Below are positions 22,544-29,617 of a DNA stretch of 29,617 bases, piece by piece. Position numbers and translations under genes: made by a program. The notes beneath the pieces are model-generated. The model did not search any database and had not been told where the DNA came from. It was given only the letters and a program-made list of their open reading frames with translations. This DNA is from JBBAEV01 sp041655735 (GTDB taxonomy: Bacteria; Bacillota_I; Bacilli_A; RF39; UBA660). Numbering within the stretch: the stretch's first letter is position 1; each line of letters starts with the position of its first letter. The stretch lies in contig JBBAEV010000010.1 in the NCBI GenBank assembly GCA_041655735.1, forward strand, positions 1-29,617. Direction: 5' to 3'.

Positions 22544-23797
22544 ATTTAATTTAAATTTATTTCTTAATAAGTATAATCTTTTGAAGAAATAATATCTTTG
22601 TTTTTTAATTAATAAATCAAATTCTCCAATATATTCTATTATTTTACCATTAAATGCTTTTTTAAAATTATATAGCCCATAATATCTATTATTTTCTTTT
22701 TCAAAATTACCAGATATACCATTTAAATGCATAATACTATATCCTTTGCTTATATAATATTCCATGGTACGCCATTTTAAATAATGATTTGGGTTAAAAG
22801 ATTTATATTTATTATCATAGCCATCTATTAAAAAGAATATTTCATTTCCATATTTAATTATTGCACTACCCGCAATAATTTTTCCCTCTGGATACTTACT
22901 GGTCATTTTTATTCCTAATATAACATTATTTTTATATTCATTTAATAAATTATCAGAACATATCTTTTTATTTATGAGATTAAGGCGATTTGCTTTGTTA
23001 GTTGTTAATTCTTCATTTATTTGACTGTTGTTATCAGCCTCTTCATCATAAATTTCTCTTGCGTATTTTAAATATTGATTAAAATCTATTTTTGCAAACC
23101 ATAATTCAAACATATTTTTATCATGAAATATGTTCCAAAAGTCTTCATAATAATTTAATCCTCTAAGATGATGCTTTTTCTTTACAAAATTATAAAACGT
23201 TTTTATATCCTCAATAGATCCTTTGGTAATATTTATTCCTTTTTTTGCAGCAGATCTTATTTTCGTTTTTAATTCTTTATCAAAAGCATTAAATAAATCA
23301 TCACTAGAATTTTTTACTTCAGTAATAATATTCCATCTTGGCTTTAGTGCTTCAAAAGCATTATTAAATCCTAAATGAACATAACCAATATCTTTTAAAT
23401 ATTCAATTACATGTTGATTATTATCATTTTCTATATTACCATCCTGGTTTCGTTTTTGATAAATAATTGGTGGATCAATTTTTAGAAATACAAAACTTTT
23501 AAAACGCAAAAATTTTTTAAGTTTTTTTGTAAATGTTTTCAACAATTTATAATCATTAAAATCTATTAAAAAGCCTCTTGGTGCATAAGCAAATTTATAA
23601 TGAAAAAATATTTTTCTATATAGTATTAAGGAAGCGGCTTTAATTGTTTGATTGTCATCTATTAAACCAATATATACAGCTTTAAAACCATGTTTACTTA
23701 TTAAATCGCCATAAGATGACGTTTGATAAAAAGATCTATTAGGATGAATTATTGCATAATTATCAAATTCTTTTTTTGTTAGTTCTATTATTTTCAT
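22538..23797 (-). CDS. FemA/FemB-family peptidoglycan branching aminoacyltransferase
   Basis: Family enzymes transfer amino acids from aminoacyl-tRNA to the lysine side chain of lipid II, building the peptide cross-bridge. The 419-aa product fits FemX/FemAB length. Two GNAT-like domains are suggested by FYQTSSYGDLISKHGF and YAPRGFLIDF in the first half and AGSAIIKYGNEIFFLIDGYD, HLNGISGNF and YGLYNFKKAFNG in the second. A charged helical insertion at about 245-285 (Glu/Asp/Asn rich) corresponds to the coiled-coil arm of FemA. AAAAGGAG precedes the ATG. Its presence implies a cell wall. The bridge amino acid is not predictable. Confidence 0.9.
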   Translation of the reverse strand: MKIIELTKKEFDNYAIIHPNRSFYQTSSYGDLISKHGFKAVYIGLIDDNQTIKAASLILYRKIFFHYKFAYAPRGFLIDFNDYKLLKTFTKKLKKFLRFKSFVFLKIDPPIIYQKRNQDGNIENDNNQHVIEYLKDIGYVHLGFNNAFEALKPRWNIITEVKNSSDDLFNAFDKELKTKIRSAAKKGINITKGSIEDIKTFYNFVKKKHHLRGLNYYEDFWNIFHDKNMFELWFAKIDFNQYLKYAREIYDEEADNNSQINEELTTNKANRLNLINKKICSDNLLNEYKNNVILGIKMTSKYPEGKIIAGSAIIKYGNEIFFLIDGYDNKYKSFNPNHYLKWRTMEYYISKGYSIMHLNGISGNFEKENNRYYGLYNFKKAFNGKIIEYIGEFDLLIKKQRYYFFKRLYLLRNKFKLNK

Positions 23798-23826
23798 TGT
23801 AATACTCCTTTTGTACAGATTATTGT

Positions 23827-23835
23827 ATTATAACA
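23827..23835 (-). promoter_or_regulatory. Extended -10 promoter of femX
   Basis: On the minus strand the sequence is TGTTATAAT, identical to the cysS promoter core. It lies about 30 bp upstream of the start codon. Confidence 0.7.
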
Positions 23836-23866
23836 TATATTTTATAGTTTTATCAATATATTTTCT

Positions 23867-23895
23867 TTGCGTAATAATCTTTTAAATAGTATAAT
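23867..23895 (+). promoter_or_regulatory. Promoter of eno
   Basis: TTGCGT (23867-23872), 17 bp, TATAAT (23890-23895). The same TTGCGT -35 recurs before secG. Confidence 0.65.
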
Positions 23896-23920
23896 GATAT
23901 TGTAAGAGAGGAGAATGAGC

Positions 23921-25153
23921 ATGCCATTTATAAAAAAAATAATAGGAAGAGAAATATTAGACTCAAGAGGCAATCCTACAGTTGAAGTAGATGTTATTAC
24001 ACAAAGTGGTGTATTAGGAAGAGCAAGTATTCCAAGTGGTGCTTCTACTGGAGAAAGAGAGGCCTTGGAACTTAGGGATAATGATGAAAAGAGATATTTA
24101 GGTAAGGGAGTATTAAAGGCTGTTAATAATATTAATAATGTTATTAAGAGTAACCTTATTGGTAAGGATGTTAGAAAACAAGCGGAAATAGATAATTTAT
24201 TAATTAAATTAGATGGTACAGAAAACAAAGAAAATTTAGGGGCTAATACAATATTAGGAGTATCACTAGCGGTGTTAAAAGCAGCAGCTAATTATGAAGA
24301 ATTACCTCTTTATAAATATATTGGTGAAGGAAGAAAGCTTCCTAAACCAATGATGAATATATTAAATGGTGGAGCTCATGCGAATAATAATTTAGATATC
24401 CAAGAATTTATGATTGCGCCTAATAAAGAATCATTTAAAGAAAATTTAAGAATAGGTGCAGAAGTATTTCATAATTTAAAGAAGATATTAAAAGAAAAAG
24501 GTTTTGTGACATCAGTTGGAGATGAAGGGGGCTTTGCGCCTAATTTATCGAATAATGAAGAAGCATTAATTTTAATTATGGAAGCTATAAATGATGCTGG
24601 ATATAAACCGGGGGTTGATGTATCTATTGCGCTTGATGTAGCGGCGTCTAGCTTTTATAAAGATGATAGGCAAAAATATTTCTTTGAAAATAGATTTCTT
24701 ACTAGTGATGAATTAATAGAATATTACCAAGTAATAACTAATAAATACCCGATTATTTCTATAGAGGATGCATTAGATGAAAATGATTGGGAAGGATTTA
24801 AAAAAATTACTGAAAAGCTTGGAAATAAGATACAATTAGTAGGTGATGATTTATTTGTTACTAATAAGAAGTTATTAGAAAAAGGTATTGAAAGTAAAGT
24901 TTGTAATGCGATATTAATAAAGGCAAATCAAATAGGAACTGTTTCTGAAACGATTGAAACTATTAATTTAGCTAAAAATAATAATTATAAAACAATTATT
25001 TCTCATCGTAGTGGTGAAACAGAAGATACATTTATTTCTGATCTTTCAGTAGGATTAAATCTTGGTCAAATAAAAACAGGATCACTTAGTAGAGGGGAAA
25101 GAATTTGTAAGTATAATCAATTACTTAGGATTGAGGAAGAAATAAGAAAATAA
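23921..25153 (+). CDS. eno: Enolase
   Basis: Converts 2-phosphoglycerate to phosphoenolpyruvate in glycolysis. The product is 410 aa, slightly shorter than the usual 430 or so. N-terminal REILDSRGNPTVEVDV and SIPSGASTG are typical. Magnesium ligands lie in SIALDVAAS, SIEDAL and VGDDLF; acid-base residues lie in GDEGGFAPN and LIKANQIG; the loop ISHRSGETEDTFI is intact. The closing segment reads IKTGSLSRGERICKYNQLLR, where many bacteria have GAPSRTDR. ATG 23921 is chosen because GAGAGGAG (23906-23913) is 7 nt away; the upstream ATG at 23915 is only 1 nt from it. It stands apart from other glycolytic genes, ahead of the nrnA-like gene. Confidence 0.97.
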   Translation: MPFIKKIIGREILDSRGNPTVEVDVITQSGVLGRASIPSGASTGEREALELRDNDEKRYLGKGVLKAVNNINNVIKSNLIGKDVRKQAEIDNLLIKLDGTENKENLGANTILGVSLAVLKAAANYEELPLYKYIGEGRKLPKPMMNILNGGAHANNNLDIQEFMIAPNKESFKENLRIGAEVFHNLKKILKEKGFVTSVGDEGGFAPNLSNNEEALILIMEAINDAGYKPGVDVSIALDVAASSFYKDDRQKYFFENRFLTSDELIEYYQVITNKYPIISIEDALDENDWEGFKKITEKLGNKIQLVGDDLFVTNKKLLEKGIESKVCNAILIKANQIGTVSETIETINLAKNNNYKTIISHRSGETEDTFISDLSVGLNLGQIKTGSLSRGERICKYNQLLRIEEEIRK

Positions 25154-25174
25154 AGTGCTCTGGGAAGTGAGATT

Positions 25175-26128
25175 ATGAATAATTATAAAGAGATTAAAGA
25201 AGTTTTATTTAATATTCCAGATGATAAATTAATTCTTTTAGCTGGGCATGAATGTCCTGATATGGATTCAATTGGTTCAACTCTTGCGTTAACTAGATTT
25301 TTAAATAAAATAGGTAAAAAAGCATTTATGTTACTTGAAGAAAAGGAATTAAAAAAGTTAGATTGGTTTAAAGATAATAGTTATATAATTAGTTCTAGTA
25401 ATGAAAATCCCTATTGTTTTATTTTTTTAGATACTAATAGAAAATCAAGAACAGGTGTTTATGAAAAATATTTTGATAATGCTGAATTAACTATTAATAT
25501 TGATCATCATGAAAATAACAAAGTGGAGGCTAAGTATGTATTATCAATAAGCGAAATTAGTGCCACTTCAGAAATAATTTATAATTTTTTCAAAATGTTT
25601 GATATTAAAATAGATAAAAAAACAGCTGAATTATTATATGCCGGCCTAATAACTGATACATATTGTTTTTTTCAAAGAACTACATCATTAACTTTTATGA
25701 TGGCTGCGGAATTATTAGAGTATGATATAGATTATAGTATGATAACAATGGAATGTTATTCAAGTATAACTAATGAAGAAGCAAATGCATTAACTGATAT
25801 GCTATCTAACATTAATTACAATGAATTCCATTATATTATTATAAACAAAAAGAACGACATTTATCAAAATATAAATTATACTACAATATTTAAAAAATTA
25901 GTGTTTATTATTAGAAATATTAAGGAGATAAAATTATTAGGTATATTTATGTTAGATGATGACAATGTTATTGGAGAATATAGAAGTAATTGTGATATAG
26001 AGGTTGATAAATTGGCACAAAAATTAAATGGTGGCGGACATAAAAAAAGCTCTGGTTTTGTAACTAATTTGTCAATAAATGAAGTGATAGATATTACAAA
26101 AGATTATATTAAAAGTTGGCAACAATAA
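25175..26128 (+). CDS. DHH/DHHA1 phosphoesterase, NrnA-like
   Basis: NrnA-type enzymes degrade very short RNAs (2-5 nt) and dephosphorylate pAp; relatives cleave cyclic dinucleotides. The 317-aa length matches B. subtilis NrnA (313). Metal-binding motifs run in order: HECPDMDSIGS (about 25-35), FLDTNRKSRTG with its Asp, NIDHHE (the DHH motif), and DTYCF. The C-terminal DHHA1 substrate motif is GGGHKKSSGF near 289-298. The ribosome-binding site GGAAGTGAG is weak. It begins 21 bp after eno and probably shares its transcript. A c-di-AMP or linear pApA role is the main alternative. Confidence 0.87.
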   Translation: MNNYKEIKEVLFNIPDDKLILLAGHECPDMDSIGSTLALTRFLNKIGKKAFMLLEEKELKKLDWFKDNSYIISSSNENPYCFIFLDTNRKSRTGVYEKYFDNAELTINIDHHENNKVEAKYVLSISEISATSEIIYNFFKMFDIKIDKKTAELLYAGLITDTYCFFQRTTSLTFMMAAELLEYDIDYSMITMECYSSITNEEANALTDMLSNINYNEFHYIIINKKNDIYQNINYTTIFKKLVFIIRNIKEIKLLGIFMLDDDNVIGEYRSNCDIEVDKLAQKLNGGGHKKSSGFVTNLSINEVIDITKDYIKSWQQ

Positions 26129-26145
26129 TATTAATTTTATAATAT

Positions 26146-26174
26146 TTGCGTTTTTATATTTAATATGTTAAATT
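26146..26174 (+). promoter_or_regulatory. Promoter of secG
   Basis: TTGCGT (26146-26151), 17 bp, TAAATT (26169-26174) with upstream TGT (extended -10). Confidence 0.55.
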
Positions 26175-26193
26175 ATATATCAAGGAGGAAGAA

Positions 26194-26409
26194 ATGGATA
26201 CATTACTATTGATTGTTTCAATATTATTAATTATATTAGTTTTACTACAAAGTGGCAAAGCAGAAGGAGCTTCTTCCATAATTCAAGGGGGAAATAGTGA
26301 ACTTTTTAAGAATAGAAAAGAAAGAGGAGCAGAGCTTTTTATTACTCGTTTTACTATGTTTCTTGGAATACTATTCTTTGGCTTGTCACTTATTATGTCA
26401 TTTTTATAA
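26194..26409 (+). CDS. secG: Preprotein translocase subunit SecG
   Basis: Accessory subunit of the SecYEG channel. 71 aa with two transmembrane helices (about 3-19 and 50-70), separated by the family motif VLLQSGKAEGASSIIQGG and a charged loop KNRKERGAE. CAAGGAGG precedes the ATG. The secG-rnr order is common in Firmicutes. A terminator follows at once. Confidence 0.95.
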   Translation: MDTLLLIVSILLIILVLLQSGKAEGASSIIQGGNSELFKNRKERGAELFITRFTMFLGILFFGLSLIMSFL

Positions 26410-26411
26410 AT

Positions 26412-26440
26412 AAGACTTATGTTTAAGTCTTTTTTATTTT
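26412..26440 (+). terminator. Terminator after secG
   Basis: AAGACTTA (26412-26419) pairs with TAAGTCTT (26424-26431) over TGTT and is followed by a T-rich tail. Confidence 0.87.
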
Positions 26441-26445
26441 ATAAT
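26440..26445 (+). promoter_or_regulatory. Possible -10 of rnr
   Basis: TATAAT directly after the secG terminator; the -35 position (TTATGT, 26417-26422) is weak and inside the hairpin. It would start rnr mRNA about 15 nt before its ATG. Confidence 0.4.
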
Positions 26446-26466
26446 AATAGTAGTAGAGGTGAAATT

Positions 26467-28554
26467 ATGAAACAACAAGTAATAGACATTTTTAAAGATG
26501 ATAGATTATCACTAACAATTAATGAAATATATGAGAGATTAGATTTAACTACCTCAGAAGATTTTAAAGAATTAGTTAAAGTAGTTAATGATTTAGAAGA
26601 AGAATATATAATATATCGTTCTAAAAAGAATAAGTTTTCTTTATTTGAAGATACTGGATTAAAAAAAGGTGTTCTACGAGTTAATAAAAAAGGTTTTGGT
26701 TTTGTCGAGCAAGATGAAGAAGATATATATGTATCACAAGATAATATGAATAGTGCTATTCATAATGATTCAGTATTAGTAGAAATTATTAATAATAAGT
26801 CATTAAAACTAGAGGGAAGAATAGTAAAGGTAATTCAAAGAAAAACTGATACTTTTGTAGGAGAGTTTTGCCTAGATAAGAAAAATAGAGGATATATCGT
26901 ATTAGATGATGCAAAAGTAAAAATATTAGTTTTAATTGATAAGAAATTTCAAAAGGGAGCTATGCCAGGGCATAAAGTATTAGTTAGAGTAAAGAAGGAA
27001 ATAGAAAAAGGAAAATATGAAGGGCATGTTTTAAAAATAATAGGGCATAAGAATGATCCAGGCGTAGATATATTGTGTATAGTTTATAAATATGGTATCA
27101 ATGATGAATTTAGCAATGAATTAATGGATGAAGTTAACGACCTTCCTGATAGTGTATCTAGTGAAGAAATAGTGAGAAGAAAAGATTTAAGGAATGAATG
27201 CATTGTGACTATTGATGGCGATGATGCAAAGGATTTAGATGACGCGATAAGTATAAAGAAAACTGATGGGGGATATATATTAGGAGTTCATATTGCGGAT
27301 GTTTCTCATTATGTAAAAAAGGATACATTAGTTGATCAAGAAGCATATGACAGAGGGACTAGTGTATATCTGGCAGATAGAGTTATTCCTATGCTTCCCC
27401 ATAAATTATCTAATGGGATATGTTCATTAAATGAAAAAGTAGATCGTTTAACTATTACTTGTGAAATGGAAATAGACAATTTAGGTAAAATAAAAAACTA
27501 TAATATATATGAAAGTGTTATTAATTCTAAAAAGAGGATGACTTATAAAGCGGTAAATAGTATTTTAGAAGAAAATATAATACCAGAAGGCTATGAATCT
27601 TTTGTGGGGATGTTAAGGTTAATGGAAGAATTATCATTAATACTTTCTAGGGATAAAGAAAAAAGAGGGTCAATTGATTTTGATACTTATGAATCTAAAA
27701 TAATCGTAGATGAAAATGGAAAGGCTATTGATATTCAAAAAAGGTATTATGGTAAAGGAGAAAAATTAATAGAAGACTTTATGATTGCGGCTAATGAAAC
27801 AGTTGCGTCTCATATCTTTTGGATGAAATTACCTTTTGTATATAGAATACATGAAAACCCTAAATCAGAAAAGATTGCTCAATTTATTCAGTTTGTTAGT
27901 AGTTTAGGGTATAAAATAAAAGGAATCACTAAAAAACTTTATCCTAAAGAAATACAAGGATTATTAAATCAGCTTAGGGACAAAAAAGAATTTCATATTT
28001 TTTCGACACTACTTTTAAGAAGTATGAAAAAAGCTATATATAGTAGAGATAATGTAGGACATTATGGACTGGCTAGCAAATATTATACTCATTTTACTTC
28101 ACCAATCAGGAGATATCCTGATACTACAGTGCATAGATTATTAAGAGAGTATTTATTCTTAAATAATACTGACAAAGAAAATACAAGTTATTGGCATGAT
28201 GTATTAGAACCATTGACTCTTCATTCATCAGAAAAAGAAGTAGATGCGGTAGATTGCGAAAGAGAAGTTGACGACATGAAGAAAGCTGAATATATGATGG
28301 ATCATATCGGAGAAGAATATAAAGGAATTATTTCTGGGGTAATGAATTTTGGTTTATTTGTAGAACTTGATAATTCAATAGAAGGATTAGTACATGTGAA
28401 TGATATGAATGATTATTATATATTTGATGAAGATTCTATGGTGTTAATTGGAGAAAGAAATAAGAAAAAATACAGAATAGGAGATAGAATAAAAGTAAAG
28501 GTTACAGCTGCATCTAAAGAAGCTAAAACTATTGATTTTGAAATAGTAGAATGA
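26467..28554 (+). CDS. rnr: Ribonuclease R
   Basis: 3'-5' exoribonuclease that degrades structured RNA. Product 695 aa, shorter than B. subtilis RNase R (about 779). Order of domains: a winged-helix-like N terminus (about 1-60), a cold-shock OB domain from about 68 (KKGVLRVNKKGFGFVEQ), the RNB catalytic domain with TIDGDDAKDLDDAIS holding the catalytic aspartates, and a C-terminal S1 domain (YKGIISGVMNFGLFVELDNS). ATG 26467 follows GAGGTGA; the frame extends to an ATG at 26419 but that lies in the secG terminator and is rejected. No Lys-rich tail follows S1, unlike many RNase R proteins. The usual downstream partner smpB is not next; a CapA-like gene is. Confidence 0.95.
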   Translation: MKQQVIDIFKDDRLSLTINEIYERLDLTTSEDFKELVKVVNDLEEEYIIYRSKKNKFSLFEDTGLKKGVLRVNKKGFGFVEQDEEDIYVSQDNMNSAIHNDSVLVEIINNKSLKLEGRIVKVIQRKTDTFVGEFCLDKKNRGYIVLDDAKVKILVLIDKKFQKGAMPGHKVLVRVKKEIEKGKYEGHVLKIIGHKNDPGVDILCIVYKYGINDEFSNELMDEVNDLPDSVSSEEIVRRKDLRNECIVTIDGDDAKDLDDAISIKKTDGGYILGVHIADVSHYVKKDTLVDQEAYDRGTSVYLADRVIPMLPHKLSNGICSLNEKVDRLTITCEMEIDNLGKIKNYNIYESVINSKKRMTYKAVNSILEENIIPEGYESFVGMLRLMEELSLILSRDKEKRGSIDFDTYESKIIVDENGKAIDIQKRYYGKGEKLIEDFMIAANETVASHIFWMKLPFVYRIHENPKSEKIAQFIQFVSSLGYKIKGITKKLYPKEIQGLLNQLRDKKEFHIFSTLLLRSMKKAIYSRDNVGHYGLASKYYTHFTSPIRRYPDTTVHRLLREYLFLNNTDKENTSYWHDVLEPLTLHSSEKEVDAVDCEREVDDMKKAEYMMDHIGEEYKGIISGVMNFGLFVELDNSIEGLVHVNDMNDYYIFDEDSMVLIGERNKKKYRIGDRIKVKVTAASKEAKTIDFEIVE

Positions 28555-28564
28555 GGGTGATTAG

Positions 28565-29617
28565 ATGAAGGTTAAAATGCAAGTGATAGTAATTATTACT
28601 GTGATAGGCATTACATACTTATTGTTTTCTTATTATGAAAAGCTTCCTATTAGTTGGTTTAAAACAAAAGAGGATATTACTGAAAAAGAGGAACGCGAAG
28701 AGAAAGAAAAAACATATAATTTAAGTTTACTAATGGTTGGAGATGCATTAATACATGAATCTGTTTATAAAGATGCATATATAGGAAATGATGTATATGA
28801 TTTTAGTAAGATGTTTAAATATATTAAACCTATTGTATCAGAATATGATTTAGCTTTTTATAATCAAGAGGCCATTATAGGAGGCAGAGAACTAAGAATA
28901 TCTGGTTATCCGTTATTTAATGCTCCTTATGAAATAGGAGATGAAATGATTGATATGGGATTTAATTTAGTGTCTTTAGCTAATAATCATACTTTAGACA
29001 AAAGAGAACAAGGAATTATAAATTCTTTAAATTATTGGGAAGAAAAAAATGTAATGGTGGCAGGATGTTCTTTAAGTGAAGAAGATAGAATAAAGGATAA
29101 CATTCAAACCAAAAATAATATTTCTTATACATTACTGGCTTATACAATGCGTACTAATGGATTAAAAATACCTACAGGAAAAGATTATTTAGTTAATGTT
29201 TATAATAAAGAAAAAGTAAAACAGGATATTGAAAGAGTAAGAGACAAGGTAGATGTATTAATGGTTTCAATGCATTGGGGATCTGAATATACCAATACTC
29301 CTACCAGTGAGGAAAATGAAGTAGCTAATTATTTAGCTTCTTTAGGAGTAGATATTATTATTGGTCATCATCCTCATGTTGTTCAACCAATTGATTTTAT
29401 AGATGATACTTTAGTAATATATTCACTAGGTAATTTTATATCTGCGCAGATAGGTATAAATAGATTAACGGGATTAATGGTATCACTTGATATTAAAAAA
29501 ATAGTAGACAAGTATGAAACTACTATTAGTTATAAAAATATAGAGGGGACATTAATATATACTTATTATAGTAAGTGGCGTAACTTTAAAGTTATACCTT
29601 ATAGTGAGCTAACCAAT
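28565..29617 (+). CDS. CapA/PgsA-family protein, 3' end outside the window
   Basis: 351 residues are visible and no stop is reached. An N-terminal hydrophobic segment (about 5-23) without a clear cleavage site suggests a membrane-anchored extracellular protein. A Lys/Glu-rich linker (about 35-50) precedes the calcineurin-like PGA_cap domain: LLMVGDALIHES, YNQEAI, SLANNHTLD, VSMHWGSEY, GHHPHVVQP and YSLGNF supply the expected metal-site Asp, Asn and His residues. Relatives take part in poly-gamma-glutamate capsule synthesis; many genomes carry lone copies of unknown role. GAGGGTGA precedes ATG 28565, 10 bp after rnr, with which it is probably cotranscribed. Confidence 0.87.
   Translation, partial: MKVKMQVIVIITVIGITYLLFSYYEKLPISWFKTKEDITEKEEREEKEKTYNLSLLMVGDALIHESVYKDAYIGNDVYDFSKMFKYIKPIVSEYDLAFYNQEAIIGGRELRISGYPLFNAPYEIGDEMIDMGFNLVSLANNHTLDKREQGIINSLNYWEEKNVMVAGCSLSEEDRIKDNIQTKNNISYTLLAYTMRTNGLKIPTGKDYLVNVYNKEKVKQDIERVRDKVDVLMVSMHWGSEYTNTPTSEENEVANYLASLGVDIIIGHHPHVVQPIDFIDDTLVIYSLGNFISAQIGINRLTGLMVSLDIKKIVDKYETTISYKNIEGTLIYTYYSKWRNFKVIPYSELTN

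Noticed and set aside
26419..26466. Longer RNase R start at ATG 26419
   Set aside because: The extra codons lie in the secG terminator and a good ribosome-binding site points to 26467.
1..29617. UGA recoded as tryptophan (Mycoplasma-type code)
   Set aside because: sigH, rnr, rpoB and other genes end in TGA at the expected C termini and Trp is encoded by TGG.

Overview
This window is the conserved transcription/translation core of a very A+T-rich bacterium of the low-GC Gram-positive type. Gene order from cysS to tuf follows the Bacillus subtilis cysS-rlmB-sigH-secE-nusG-rplKAJL-ybxB-rpoBC-rpsL-rpsG-fusA-tuf chromosome segment, which I recognise from general knowledge. UGA is a stop codon here (sigH and rnr end in TGA; rpoB ends in TGA TAG) and tryptophan is read from TGG, so this is genetic code 11 and not a Mycoplasma-type code. 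A FemA/B-type peptidoglycan-branching enzyme argues for a walled cell. Very A+T-rich Bacilli such as Erysipelotrichia- or RF39-like gut lineages would fit, but the exact taxon is inference.

Layout. (1) 1-3583: terminator of an upstream unit, cysS plus a membrane zinc peptidase, then rlmB-sigH. (2) 3580-7758: secE-nusG, rplK-rplA, rplJ-rplL and a ybxB/RsmC-like methyltransferase. This part carries three ribosomal-protein mRNA leaders: two L1-binding sites that copy the 23S rRNA L1 site, and one L10 leader with an attenuator. (3) 7751-15010: rpoB-rpoC, ending in a terminator that starts inside rpoC. (4) 15013-17231: a non-syntenic insert holding an ABC exporter and a pair of tiny overlapping membrane ORFs, in the place where an L7Ae-family gene often lies. 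(5) 17249-21662: the str operon rpsL-rpsG-fusA-tuf. (6) 21661-23835: a minus-strand ferritin-like gene, a divergent DUF5661-like gene, and a minus-strand femX. (7) 23867-29617: eno, nrnA-like DHH phosphoesterase, secG, rnr, and a CapA/PgsA-like gene cut by the window end.

Almost every unit has a recognisable promoter. An extended -10 (TGnTATAAT-like, very often TGT before TA) recurs on both strands, frequently with a weak -35. No tRNA, rRNA, CRISPR array, insertion sequence or phage gene was found.

Points worth a second look: long acidic tails on both L11 and L10; substitutions at two classical antibiotic positions (rifampicin site of RpoB, streptomycin site of S12); the duplicated L1 operator; the T8 tract between the two small membrane ORFs; and the absence of mrnC, rae1 and rpmG from otherwise conserved positions. 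I saw no gene set that clearly forms a novel multi-gene system; most of the window is core housekeeping.
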